Origin: Methanobacterium sp. UBA410
GTDB taxonomy: Archaea; Methanobacteriota; Methanobacteria; Methanobacteriales; Methanobacteriaceae
Length of the DNA stretch: 64,000 nucleotides
Reading direction: 5' to 3'
Assembly: GCA_002498385.1 (NCBI GenBank)
Contig: DAHH01000015.1
Location: 99,309 to 163,308, forward strand
Shown here: one piece after another, positions 53,660-64,000 of the stretch
Position numbering within the stretch: position 1 is the stretch's first letter
How the letters are laid out: each line of letters starts with the position of its first letter
The notes under the pieces: generated by a model
Databases searched by the model: none
Told to the model about the DNA's origin: nothing
Seen by the model: the letters and a program-made list of their open reading frames with translations, nothing else
Position numbers and translations under genes: made by a program

Positions 53660-54853
53660 CTACTTCCTTCCTCCTATTTTTTTATCTTTCATAACGACAC
53701 CAACAGATCCTGTTCCCAGTGGTATTGGCTGTCCTACTATAATATTTTCAATGATACCTGTGAGATGATCAATTTCACCCCTAATGCTAGCCCTTAGAAG
53801 GTGCTTACCTGTTTCCTCGAAAGATGCTCTTGCAAGAACACTTGCCTTTTCACCGCTTATACCGTGTCTTCCTATGGATTTCACGATACCATCTGATGTC
53901 ATCATATCTGCAACAAGCATGATGTGCCTCACATCAACTGTGAGACCCTGTTCTTCCATTGTGCTCTGTGCTTCATGTATGATTGAGTTTCGAGCGGCCT
54001 CAATTCCAAGCACTTTTTCTACTTCATGTATATCATTCGTGGTTGTTCTTACTTTATCAACGCCTTCCATCTTGAGGACGGCCCCAAGATTTGAACCTTC
54101 AGTATGTATAGCCCATTCTGTACCTTCTTTTCTAATAACGACCTTTCCAATGTTTTTAACACCGCTTATCTGAAGATCGCGAACTTTATCAGCTAGAAGT
54201 CTCAATTCTCTTATAGCATGTTTAGATTCAGAAATCGTAGGTTCAAAACTTAGTACATTTTTATCTATTTCTACCTTCTTAAAAGCTTTTTCTATCTTCC
54301 CTATTATTTCGTCATGATCAAGCCTTTTATCCTTTATTTTATCCTCATCGATCTCAACAGTTATGCTCATACTGGCATAGTTAACGCTGAAATCTGCTAA
54401 AACATCACTAAGAATGATTTTACCAATTCTGTTAGCTATTGTTCGAACGAACTCTTCATCTGCGCCGTAATCTTCCTCAAAGTAGATTGCCATGGTTGGG
54501 GTTGATATCTTCTTCCTGGCATCAACGATCTCAATGAGACGTGGCAGTCCCAGTGTAACGTTGAGCTCTGCAACACCTGCGTAGTGGAATGTACGCATGG
54601 TCATCTGTGTACCAGGCTCTCCAACAGATTGAGCTGCAACCGTACCAACTGCTTCTCCCTGTTCAACCTTTGCACGTTGATACGCCTTTTTTATTTCTTT
54701 AACAAGCTCATCAAGCTCATCATCACTGAGATCACGCCTCTCTGCAGCTTCAGCTATCTCATAAATGAGCTTTTCAGGAAACTTAGCTCTTTTTTTCTTA
54801 ACAACCTTTTCTACTCTCTCAACATCCACAAAATCACCCGGTTCCACTTTCAT
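53660..54853 (-). CDS. rpoA2: DNA-directed RNA polymerase subunit A''
   Basis: C-terminal third of the largest subunit, holding the trigger loop and jaw. TVAAQSVGEPGTQMTMRTFHYAGVAELNVTLGLPRLIEIVDARKKISTPTM near residues 68-120 is the trigger-loop/bridge region; LRASIRGEIDHLTGIIENIIVGQPIPLGTGSV near 355-385 is the conserved C-terminal cleft part. It is separate from A' as in other archaea. Length 397 is typical. About 100 bases separate it from rpoA1. Confidence 0.97.
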   Translation of the reverse strand: MKVEPGDFVDVERVEKVVKKKRAKFPEKLIYEIAEAAERRDLSDDELDELVKEIKKAYQRAKVEQGEAVGTVAAQSVGEPGTQMTMRTFHYAGVAELNVTLGLPRLIEIVDARKKISTPTMAIYFEEDYGADEEFVRTIANRIGKIILSDVLADFSVNYASMSITVEIDEDKIKDKRLDHDEIIGKIEKAFKKVEIDKNVLSFEPTISESKHAIRELRLLADKVRDLQISGVKNIGKVVIRKEGTEWAIHTEGSNLGAVLKMEGVDKVRTTTNDIHEVEKVLGIEAARNSIIHEAQSTMEEQGLTVDVRHIMLVADMMTSDGIVKSIGRHGISGEKASVLARASFEETGKHLLRASIRGEIDHLTGIIENIIVGQPIPLGTGSVGVVMKDKKIGGRK

Positions 54854-54950
54854 TCCCTTTTATTAAAGTTAAATTATTTAATTGAACAATGAATTTTGAA
54901 TAAGAAAATTATTTTGAACAATAAATGTAAATTGAATAGTAAATCCAGGG

Positions 54951-57569
<2,619 letters not shown>

Positions 57570-57702
57570 TCTCTCCTTTATCTACTCTTTATTTATCATA
57601 TTCAATCCACGACTTATGTTCCACAAGCTTGTTATGTCGCCAGTTTCGTGTCCCTATGGATTAGTTCACGTCCCTTGTACATGTAATCCTCGTACGAAAC
57701 CT

Positions 57703-59514
57703 CTATGCTTTGTCTTCAAGAACCAATTTTGGGAATATGCAAAGGCTCTTGAGTTCGTCTAGTAAAAGTTTGAATGCATATGAAATTTCAACTGGGAATG
57801 TTTCAGAATCTCCACAGATTGAACAGTACTTTTTGTCCCTTATTCTATCGTAGATAGCGATCATTCCACATTCTCCACACACTATGGCTTCATACTTGTC
57901 AGATTCATCAAGAAGCCTCTCTTTAAGTGCTAAAGCTGCTCCATGAGCTATCAAGCAGTCCCTTTCCATTTCACCAAATCTTAAACCGCCTTCTCTGGCT
58001 CTTCCTTCTGTTGGCTGGCGTGTGAGTACCTGTACAGGTCCTCTTGACCTTGCATAAACCTTATCTGAGGTCATGTGGTGCAGTTTCTGGTAGAAAGCAA
58101 CTCCCATAAATATTTCAGCTTCCACCCTTTCACCTGTTATTCCATTGTAAAGTGATTCACGACCTGCTGTTTCAAATCCGTTCTTTTTTAGAAGTTCCAT
58201 TATTTCTTCTTCTTGTTCCCCTCCAAATGGCGTACCATCCATTCGTTTACCTTCCATGGCACCTGCTTTACCAGCAAGCATCTCAAGCACCTGTCCAACA
58301 GACATCCTTGATGGAATAGCGTGTGGGTTTACTATAAGATCAGGAACAACTCCATCACCAGTGAATGGCATATTCTCCTGTGAAACTATGAGTCCAACAA
58401 CACCCTTCTGACCATGCCTTGATGCAAATTTATCACCAAATTCTGGCTGTCTTTGATCTCTAACCCGTATCTTGGCAAGTTTACTTCCCTCAACCGTTTC
58501 TGTGAGTATCACAGCATCCACAACACCGTGTTCACCATGTCTCACCGTAACCGAAGTTTCACGCCTTCTCTCTGCAACGGTTCCAAATTCATCTATTTCT
58601 TCAAGGAAACGTGGTGGTGAAGTTTTACCTATGAGAACATCACCAGATTTTACCTTAACTTCAGGGTTAACAATTCCATCCTCATCCAGATGTTTGTAAA
58701 CCTCATCTGACCTGTAACCTCGAACTATGTTTTCTGGTACCTCAAACTTGTCTTCCTGCCCTCCAGGGTAACGTCTCTCAGATGCCTCGTAGGATCTGAA
58801 AAATGAGGATCTTGCAAGTCCCCTCTCAAGGGAGGCCTTGTTCAGTATGAGGGCATCTTCCATGTTGTAACCCTCGTAGGACATAACAGCCACAACGAAG
58901 TTCTGACCTGAAGGTCTTTTATCGTACTTGGTGGCATCTATACTTCTTGTTTTAACCAGTGGAACTTGAGGCTGGTGCAGAAGGTGTGCACGCGTATCAG
59001 TTCTCATGTTGTAATTTGAAACGTAAAGACCCAGAGCCTGTTTGGTCATACCTGCTTCCATGGTGTTCCTTGGTGAGGAGTTGTGGTTTGCAAATGGTAT
59101 GATACCGGCACAGATTCCAAGCATGGTTGATGGATCCAGTTCAAGATGGGTGTGACTTTCTGTAAGTTCATCCTCAAACATGGCTATGTATGCATTTTCC
59201 TCTTCTTCTGCATCTAAATATTCAATTATTCCTGCATCTACAAGTCCATTCCAGTCCAGTTCGCCATCTTCCACTTTTTTGATGTGTTCCTCAGTGAGTT
59301 TTGATTTACCATCTTCCACAACAATGAGAGGTCTTCTGGTTCTTCCAGGATCTGTGAATATGTAGATCTCATCTGTGTCAGGGTAGTAGGTTATGTTGGC
59401 CTCATGGGAAACCTCTCCAGCCCTTCGTTTTTGCCTTATGGCTTCAACAAAGCCTATTGGATCATCACAGGTCCCGATGATCTTACCATTAATATATATC
59501 TTGGATTTTTTCAC
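57703..59514 (-). CDS. rpoB1: DNA-directed RNA polymerase subunit B'
   Basis: C-terminal half of the second-largest subunit, split from B'' as in methanogens. SYEGYNMEDALILNKAS near residues 210-226, KIRVRDQRQPEFGDKFASRHGQKGVVG near 350-376 and LTRQPTEGRAREGGLRFGEMERD near 510-532 are the conserved hybrid-binding and anchor regions; the zinc site CGECGM...CSICGD is near 565-586. The start was set at the GTG at 59514 behind GGGGG, giving MKKSKIYINGK and 603 residues; the longer frame to 59559 has no good site. Confidence 0.96.
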   Translation of the reverse strand: MKKSKIYINGKIIGTCDDPIGFVEAIRQKRRAGEVSHEANITYYPDTDEIYIFTDPGRTRRPLIVVEDGKSKLTEEHIKKVEDGELDWNGLVDAGIIEYLDAEEEENAYIAMFEDELTESHTHLELDPSTMLGICAGIIPFANHNSSPRNTMEAGMTKQALGLYVSNYNMRTDTRAHLLHQPQVPLVKTRSIDATKYDKRPSGQNFVVAVMSYEGYNMEDALILNKASLERGLARSSFFRSYEASERRYPGGQEDKFEVPENIVRGYRSDEVYKHLDEDGIVNPEVKVKSGDVLIGKTSPPRFLEEIDEFGTVAERRRETSVTVRHGEHGVVDAVILTETVEGSKLAKIRVRDQRQPEFGDKFASRHGQKGVVGLIVSQENMPFTGDGVVPDLIVNPHAIPSRMSVGQVLEMLAGKAGAMEGKRMDGTPFGGEQEEEIMELLKKNGFETAGRESLYNGITGERVEAEIFMGVAFYQKLHHMTSDKVYARSRGPVQVLTRQPTEGRAREGGLRFGEMERDCLIAHGAALALKERLLDESDKYEAIVCGECGMIAIYDRIRDKKYCSICGDSETFPVEISYAFKLLLDELKSLCIFPKLVLEDKA

Positions 59515-59648
59515 AAATTTGCCCCCAATAACGGATTCGAGGATATTAAATGTCCCCAACCCTTATAATACTCCATAGTTAACGTATGATTAAATCCCAA
59601 AGTAAGGGTTGTTAAAGAGCAACAACACTTTATCACATTATATAGGAT

Positions 59649-61145
59649 TTATATAGGATTTAAAACTCCCATCTTTTTGATTACAGCTTCAAGCTCCTCT
59701 GGATCTGAACCTTCAGATATCTTTGCAAGTATTGCAAGGTTCTTAACCAGTCCACAGTTTGGTCCCTCTGGTGTTTCGTTTGGACATATCTTTCCAAATT
59801 GTGTTGGATGCAGGTCACGAGCCTCAAAGTGAGGTTGGCTTCTTGAAAGTGGTGATACAACCCTTTTAAGGTGTGAAAGTGTTCCCATGTAACTTGTTCT
59901 GTCGAGCAGCTGGCTCACACCAGCACGTCCTCCAACCCAGTTTCCTGTGGCTATTGCATGTTTTATGTTCTCAGTTAGAACATCGGAACGTACAGCCTGT
60001 TTTACAGATGGTTCCTTTCCTCTTGCAAGACTTCTTTCAAGTTGGTAAGTCATGTCCCTTGTTAAACTTGTAAATGCAACCCTGAAAAGGTCTTCCATCA
60101 GGTCTCCAGAAACTCTAAGCCTTTTGTTAGCGTAGTGATCCTTATCGTGCGGTTCCCTCTTGTCAAATATCACTTGTAAGAGCATTTCAGTCATTTCAGC
60201 AAGATAAGTAGCTTTTTCAGCTCTTTTCTCAGGTTCAACACCTATATGTGGCAGTAAATATCTGTCAATTACATCTTCTGCCCTTTTTATCCTGTACTCT
60301 TCCGTCATTCCCTTTGCAACCCTGTTTCCAATGTACTTAATTGCATCGTACTGAGTTGTTATTTCAGAAGTCTGGATATCATCTATAAGGATGAACTGAA
60401 CATCATCTTTCTCTGAAACGCTTGTAACAAGATCTTTATCTGTTTCAAGTCCCAATGCCCTTAAGAGAACAACGAGTGGTATTTCCCCAGGTACGTAAGG
60501 GAATGATATTCTTAAAAAAACGCCTTTTTTACGTGGTTTCCTATATTCAAGTGTTATACGAGCTCTGAATCCGCTTTTTATTGATGTTACAATGGCTCGG
60601 GCACGTCTATCCTCTTTTTCACCTATACGTTCCAAGATGATTTTGTTGGGTGCTATTTCCTCCATGGTCACAATAACTCTTTCTGAACCGTTTACTATGA
60701 AGTATCCTCCAGGATCCTGTGGATCTTCACCCTTATCTTCAAGTTCAGCTTCGTCAAGTCCATTGAGGTGACATATGTTGGATTTAAGCATCACTGGCAA
60801 TTCGCCAATGTAAACCTTTTCCATTTCTGGCTCTTCCTCTTCATCTCCCTTTACAAGGGCCATGTCAAGGTACATATGGGCAGAATATGTCAGGTTTCGC
60901 AGTCTTGCCTCTGTAGGATATACTTTACTTTTTGATCCGTCTGCTTCCTTGATGAATGGTTTTCTGATCTCCAGTTTTCCTGTTTTTATAGTATACTTGC
61001 CTTGTTCAAGGACTATGGGGTCGGTTATGTCAATTATGTCTTGTATACGATGGTCTACAAAATCATTGTAGGATTTGATGTGATGGTCCACCAAGTTGTA
61101 TTCATCAAAAAATGCATCAACCAGTTCCCATGCATTTTTTACCAT
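59649..61145 (-). CDS. rpoB2: DNA-directed RNA polymerase subunit B''
   Basis: N-terminal half of the split second-largest subunit (lobe and protrusion). Landmarks are PVMLKSNICHLNG, GGYFIVNGSERVIVTMEEIAPN near residues 146-167, RARITLEYRKPRKKGVFLRIS near 204-224, and the fork-loop part VVSPLSRSQPHFEARDLHPTQFGKICPNETPEGPNCGLVKNLA near 430-472. It ends near the usual split point. GGAGG precedes the ATG. Only 134 bases separate it from rpoB1. Confidence 0.97.
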   Translation of the reverse strand: MVKNAWELVDAFFDEYNLVDHHIKSYNDFVDHRIQDIIDITDPIVLEQGKYTIKTGKLEIRKPFIKEADGSKSKVYPTEARLRNLTYSAHMYLDMALVKGDEEEEPEMEKVYIGELPVMLKSNICHLNGLDEAELEDKGEDPQDPGGYFIVNGSERVIVTMEEIAPNKIILERIGEKEDRRARAIVTSIKSGFRARITLEYRKPRKKGVFLRISFPYVPGEIPLVVLLRALGLETDKDLVTSVSEKDDVQFILIDDIQTSEITTQYDAIKYIGNRVAKGMTEEYRIKRAEDVIDRYLLPHIGVEPEKRAEKATYLAEMTEMLLQVIFDKREPHDKDHYANKRLRVSGDLMEDLFRVAFTSLTRDMTYQLERSLARGKEPSVKQAVRSDVLTENIKHAIATGNWVGGRAGVSQLLDRTSYMGTLSHLKRVVSPLSRSQPHFEARDLHPTQFGKICPNETPEGPNCGLVKNLAILAKISEGSDPEELEAVIKKMGVLNPI

Positions 61146-61180
61146 TAAACTCCTCCAAAAAACAATTAATTACATATAAA

Positions 61181-61414
61181 TTAGTTTATTACCAAACGGT
61201 AAGTAACAAATCTTCCAGCAGTTTGGCTTTTTCGAGTTATTTTTAAAATATCACCAGTTTTAGCCCCGATTGCTTTCGCTACAGGGTCATCAACTTTTAT
61301 TTTAGGAAGCTGTTCTTGATGAATATTCAACTCTTTAAGTACTTTTTTAGCCTCTGTTTTCGACAAAATAGTATGATCTGGAACCAATTTGTGTTTTAAA
61401 ATGTCTTTTTTCAC
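61181..61414 (-). CDS. rpoH: DNA-directed RNA polymerase subunit H
   Basis: Archaeal RpoH, homologous to the C-terminal part of eukaryotic RPB5: HKLVPDHTILSKTEAKKVLKELNIHQEQLPKIKVDDPVAKAIGAKTGDILKITRKSQTAGRFVTYRLV. Length 77 is normal. It starts with GTG behind CTGGAGG. It opens the RNA polymerase cluster, and the 3' end of tRNA-Lys lies only 31 bases before its start, so no separate promoter fits between them. Confidence 0.97.
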   Translation of the reverse strand: MKKDILKHKLVPDHTILSKTEAKKVLKELNIHQEQLPKIKVDDPVAKAIGAKTGDILKITRKSQTAGRFVTYRLVIN

Positions 61415-61444
61415 AATTTATCCTCCAGTTAAAAAAATCAAGAA

Positions 61445-61518
61445 CGGGCCCGACGGGAATTGAACCCGCGGCCACCTGGTTAAAAGCCAGGCGCTCTGCC
61501 AGACTGAGCTACGGGCCC
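61445..61518 (-). tRNA. tRNA-Lys (anticodon TTT)
   Basis: Acceptor GGGCCCG/CGGGCCC with discriminator G, anticodon loop CTTTTAA, T-loop GGTTCAATTCC. Length 74. Ten bases separate it from tRNA-Asp, so the two share a transcript, which may continue into rpoH. Confidence 0.96.
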
Positions 61519-61527
61519 TCATGCAAA

Positions 61528-61599
61528 CGCCTTGGCCGGGATTTGAACCCGAGTCGCAGGCTCGACAGGCCTGCATGATAGCCCCTACACCACCAAGGC
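61528..61599 (-). tRNA. tRNA-Asp (anticodon GTC)
   Basis: Acceptor GCCTTGG/CCAAGGC with discriminator G, anticodon loop CTGTCGA, T-loop GGTTCAAATCC. First gene of the Asp-Lys pair; the promoter element GCTTAAATACTTTT (plus-strand reading) lies 42 bases upstream. Confidence 0.96.
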
Positions 61600-61640
61600 A
61601 ACTCTTAAGAATGAGAGTATAATCATCTATGCCAATGCAT

Positions 61641-61654
61641 GCTTAAATACTTTT
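61641..61654 (-). promoter_or_regulatory. Promoter element of the Asp-Lys tRNA transcript
   Basis: On the minus strand AAAAGTATTTAAGC, a BRE plus TATA box. It is identical over 14 bases to the element ahead of tRNA-Thr at 62074. The start site would fall about 15-17 bases before tRNA-Asp. Confidence 0.65.
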
Positions 61655-61782
61655 CCATATCAACTAGTACTTTCTAGTAATATATAAAGGTTTGTATTTC
61701 AAGGTCTTTGATGTTACATTTCTTTCATTGCTGTTTAACCTATGCATTAACCATTATTCTCTAAACAACGGCTTGATTAAAA

Positions 61783-61856
61783 TCCCGCCTGCCGGATTTG
61801 AACCAGCAACCCTCGGATCTACAGTCCGATGCTCTGCCAAATTGAGCTAAGGCGGG
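61783..61856 (-). tRNA. tRNA-Tyr (anticodon GTA)
   Basis: Acceptor CCCGCCT/AGGCGGG with discriminator A and the C1-G72 pair that identifies archaeal tRNA-Tyr; anticodon loop CTGTAGA; T-loop GGTTCAAATCC. Eight bases after tRNA-Pro. No intron is present. Confidence 0.96.
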
Positions 61857-61862
61857 ATGTAA

Positions 61863-61942
<80 letters not shown>

Positions 61943-61977
61943 CGAATGTAATATTAGCCTTTAATGGTGGAGCTTAG

Positions 61978-62056
<79 letters not shown>

Positions 62057-62073
62057 TAGCTATATGGCATATT

Positions 62074-62087
62074 AGCTTAAATACTTT
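62074..62087 (-). promoter_or_regulatory. Promoter element of the Thr-Pro-Tyr tRNA transcript
   Basis: On the minus strand AAAAGTATTTAAGC, identical to the element at 61641. The TATA core is about 25-30 bases before the 5' end of tRNA-Thr, so transcription starts almost at the mature end. Confidence 0.65.
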
Positions 62088-62403
62088 TGGGTTGTATGTG
62101 TTATATCCCAGTTTTCTATGATACGTAATCTCGCGTTTTGAACACAGATTTTTATTTGAAAACCGTTTTAGAATATTATAAACCCTTCAAATATTATAAA
62201 CCTTTATAAAACGTATTTCACGTATTTCTTTCTTCAAATTTTGTTATTTGAATGTTTTTTGGAGTTTACAAAAAATACCTACAAACTTACTATTTACAGT
62301 TCTAGTATAAAACCTTTTGTTAAATTCTAAATATCTCAGCATCCTCAATCATAAGGCTCTAAGGTTCTAATAATACTGATGAATTATTTAGAGATAGTAT
62401 CTA
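62088..62403. other. Intergenic, nothing assignable
   Basis: AT-rich DNA between the tRNA promoter and the 29-bp repeats. ATATTATAAACC is duplicated near 62173 and 62190. I see no gene. Confidence 0.4.
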
Positions 62404-62481
62404 AAGTTAGGTGAACTTCATTTAGTACCTATAAGTTAGGTGAACTTCATTTAGTACCTATAAGTTAGGTGAACTTCATCT
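62404..62481. repeat. 29-bp direct repeat, about 2.7 copies, just downstream of pgk
   Basis: A 29-bp unit beginning AAGTTAGGTGAACTTCATTT recurs with exact 29-base spacing (GTTAGG at 62406, 62435 and 62464); the first two copies are identical and the third diverges after ATC. Each unit contains the 9-bp palindrome TGAACTTCA. Copies abut, with no spacers. ATAGATGAAACTTTT and TAGATGAAACTT, also duplicated, follow into the pgk 3' end. Confidence 0.9.
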
Positions 62482-62489
62482 ACTTACAT

Positions 62490-63719
62490 TTATAGATGAA
62501 ACTTTTTAGATGAAACTTCCCTCAAAACCTCAACAACTGGTAGTTTTTCACCTGCGAGCATGTTTATGGATGCTCCTCCTCCGCTGCTTATATGGCTTAT
62601 ACCTGATAAGCCCATCTGATTGGCTGCAGCTGCAAGATGGCCACCACCTATTATTGAAAATCCAGGAGCAGAAGCTATTGCATTCAGGAGATCTTCAGTG
62701 CCTATGTTGAAATCTTCCTTTTCAAAAACGCCCGCTGGGCCGTTTGCAAAAAGTGTTTCTGCAGACCTTATGATCTCAGCATAATTCTTTATTGTTTCGG
62801 TTCCTATATCATATATAGGTTTGTCTGGAATTTCAGAAACTGGATACTCCACACGTTTGTCATCGATGTAAAGAGCAAGATCCACAGGTATCTTTATCTT
62901 ACCCCTAAACTTTTCCATCATCTTCTCTGCTTTCTTTACGTATTCAAGGTAACCCTTCTTCTCAATGAAATCTTCATTGTAGGTACCTATATCAAAACCT
63001 GCCGCCTTGAGAAAGATGTTGGCAACCAGACCCGTGGTGAGGACGTAGTCTGCACTTCCATTTTCAAGGGTGTGCTCCATGACCATGATTGAATCATCAA
63101 CCTTCACACCCCCCAGAACATAGACACATGGCTTCTTAACATTATCCAGTGCATTGTAAAGGGCTTTGAGTTCGCGTTCCATAACGCGCCCAGCCCCAGA
63201 TGGAAGTTTAAATGCAAATCCCACAAGAGAGGCCTGTGATCTGTGTGCTGCAGCAAATGCATCATTTATGAAGTAGTCTGCAAGGGGTGCAAGTTTTTTC
63301 ACCATGTGGGTTTCCGCCTGGGCACGTGGATCCCTGTTCAAAACTTCTTCTGAGTAGAATCTGACGTTCTCCAGTAAAATTATATCGCCCTTTTGCATCT
63401 TGGATATTGCAATTCTTGCGTTGCTTCCGAATATATCGTCAACGTATTCAACTTCGTGGTTTAAGAGCTTTGAAAGCACTTTTGCATGCTGCTCCAGCGT
63501 TGTAAAATCCTTTTTACCTGGCCTGCTCTGATGGGCCAGAACAACTGTTTTGGCACCCTTATTTGAGAGTTCCTTTATGGTTCCAGCATGGAGCTTTATC
63601 CTTGTATCGTCCAGTATCAAACCTGTGTTTGGGTCAACTGGAGAATTTATATCAACCCTTACAAGAACAGTTTTATCCTCAAGATCAAAGTCATCAATTG
63701 TGTAAAAGTCAAGGGACAT
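62490..63719 (-). CDS. pgk: Phosphoglycerate kinase
   Basis: Transfers phosphate between ATP and 3-phosphoglycerate, mostly in the gluconeogenic direction here. The N-terminal substrate domain has VLVRVDINSPVDPNTG near residues 18-33 and HQSRPGK near 63-69; FINDAFAAAHRSQASLVGF is near 148-166; the nucleotide domain ends FSIIGGGHLAAAANQMG near 360-376 and SSGGGASINMLAG near 383-395. The ATG at 63719 follows AGGTGATAAGG, so the first three residues of the longer frame are excluded (409 residues). Upstream lie a TATA-like AAAATATAATTG near 63828 and a TGTAC-N6-GTACA inverted repeat at 63813-63828. Confidence 0.96.
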   Translation of the reverse strand: MSLDFYTIDDFDLEDKTVLVRVDINSPVDPNTGLILDDTRIKLHAGTIKELSNKGAKTVVLAHQSRPGKKDFTTLEQHAKVLSKLLNHEVEYVDDIFGSNARIAISKMQKGDIILLENVRFYSEEVLNRDPRAQAETHMVKKLAPLADYFINDAFAAAHRSQASLVGFAFKLPSGAGRVMERELKALYNALDNVKKPCVYVLGGVKVDDSIMVMEHTLENGSADYVLTTGLVANIFLKAAGFDIGTYNEDFIEKKGYLEYVKKAEKMMEKFRGKIKIPVDLALYIDDKRVEYPVSEIPDKPIYDIGTETIKNYAEIIRSAETLFANGPAGVFEKEDFNIGTEDLLNAIASAPGFSIIGGGHLAAAANQMGLSGISHISSGGGASINMLAGEKLPVVEVLREVSSKKFHL

Positions 63720-63929
63720 CCTTATCACCTTTTAATCATAATTTTAATCATTGAAACTTTTTATCCATTCACACCTTAAATTTTCACGCCTTAAACATTG
63801 TCAACTTATCACTGTACAAGCGAGTACAATTATATTTTAAAAACGTAGATTATAATGTTTTATATCAATTATATCATATACCAAAATTTATATCATACAT
63901 CAAAATATTTACATCACAAAATATTTTGC

Positions 63930-63967
63930 ATTAAATAATAATATTTTAATTAAATAATAATATTTTA
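63930..63967. repeat. Perfect 19-bp tandem duplication
   Basis: ATTAAATAATAATATTTTA occurs at 63930-63948 and again at 63949-63967 without a spacer, in the AT-rich region upstream of pgk. A near copy of TTCACRCCTTAAA also lies at 63770 and 63783. Confidence 0.85.
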
Positions 63968-64000
63968 CATTTAAAATTTTTATTTTAAGAATTTTTATTT

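Noticed and set aside
62404..62481. Possible CRISPR remnant (29-bp units)
   Set aside because: The unit length resembles a repeat, but the copies follow one another with no spacer and the third diverges at random.
63806..63828. Thermococcales-type glycolytic regulator site (TATCAC-N5-GTGATA) upstream of pgk
   Set aside because: Only the left half TATCAC is present; the right half is missing, and the visible inverted repeat is TGTAC-N6-GTACA instead.

Overview
The window is a stretch of an AT-rich euryarchaeal methanogen chromosome, most likely a mesophilic member of the Methanobacteriales close to Methanobacterium. The evidence is the archaeal information-processing set (RNA polymerase with B split into B' and B'' and A into A' and A'', aEF1A, aEF2, topoisomerase VI, aIF1A, RIO1, KEOPS Cgi121, NreA), methanogen-type genes (Sep-tRNA:Cys-tRNA synthase, citramalate synthase, type II GAPDH), archaeal TATA promoters, and GGAGG/GGTGA ribosome binding sites that often precede TTG or GTG starts.

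Layout. 1-5.8 kb is an accessory and decaying region. It holds two small basic proteins, a zinc-ribbon membrane protein, a frameshifted DUF3800 gene, a candidate stand-alone structured small RNA, and two related degenerate IS1595-like elements with clear terminal inverted repeats flanking a DUF6448 gene. 5.8-10.4 kb carries two paralogous DUF2142 membrane proteins and a GT39-like glycosyltransferase, probably surface-glycan genes. 10.7-24.4 kb is mixed metabolism and repair: guaAB, msrB, NreA, a PLP enzyme, cgi121, cimA, tRNA G10 methyltransferase, geranylgeranyl reductase, a PH-domain protein, UPF0280, a methyltransferase and moeA. 25.2-29.9 kb is the aIF1A-RIO1-KH-top6B-top6A cluster. 30.2-38.1 kb holds hxlB, PAP2 and DedA membrane proteins, gap, pscS and a TPR protein, with broken genes between them. 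38.2-46.6 kb has a CadC-like ArsR regulator overlapping a soft-metal P-type ATPase, three GyrI-like proteins, an NYN protein, a MarR regulator next to a wrecked MFS transporter, and an aldo/keto reductase with ferredoxin motifs.

47.5-62.1 kb is the large minus-strand transcription/translation block. In transcription order it reads: tRNA-Thr, Pro, Tyr; tRNA-Asp, Lys; rpoH, rpoB2, rpoB1, rpoA1, rpoA2, rpl30e, nusA-like, rps12, rps7, aEF2, aEF1A, rps10, tRNA-Ser. pgk follows at 62.5-63.7 kb.

For the hunt, the strongest candidates are these. First, the small RNA at about 2493-2583, a GC-rich fold with a correctly placed TATA box and a T-tract. Second, twin 18-bp palindromic sites upstream of cimA. 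Third, a CadC-type regulator that keeps both metal-site ligand sets at the same residue numbers as recalled for the bacterial protein, with an operator between TATA box and a probably leaderless start. Fourth, identical 14-bp promoter elements ahead of two tRNA operons. Fifth, a window-wide excess of perfect 10-29 bp tandem or near-tandem duplications in intergenic DNA. Several accessory genes are frameshifted while every long housekeeping gene is intact, which argues for real gene decay rather than poor sequence. I did not find a CRISPR array, rRNA, or a clearly new multi-gene defence or metabolic system.
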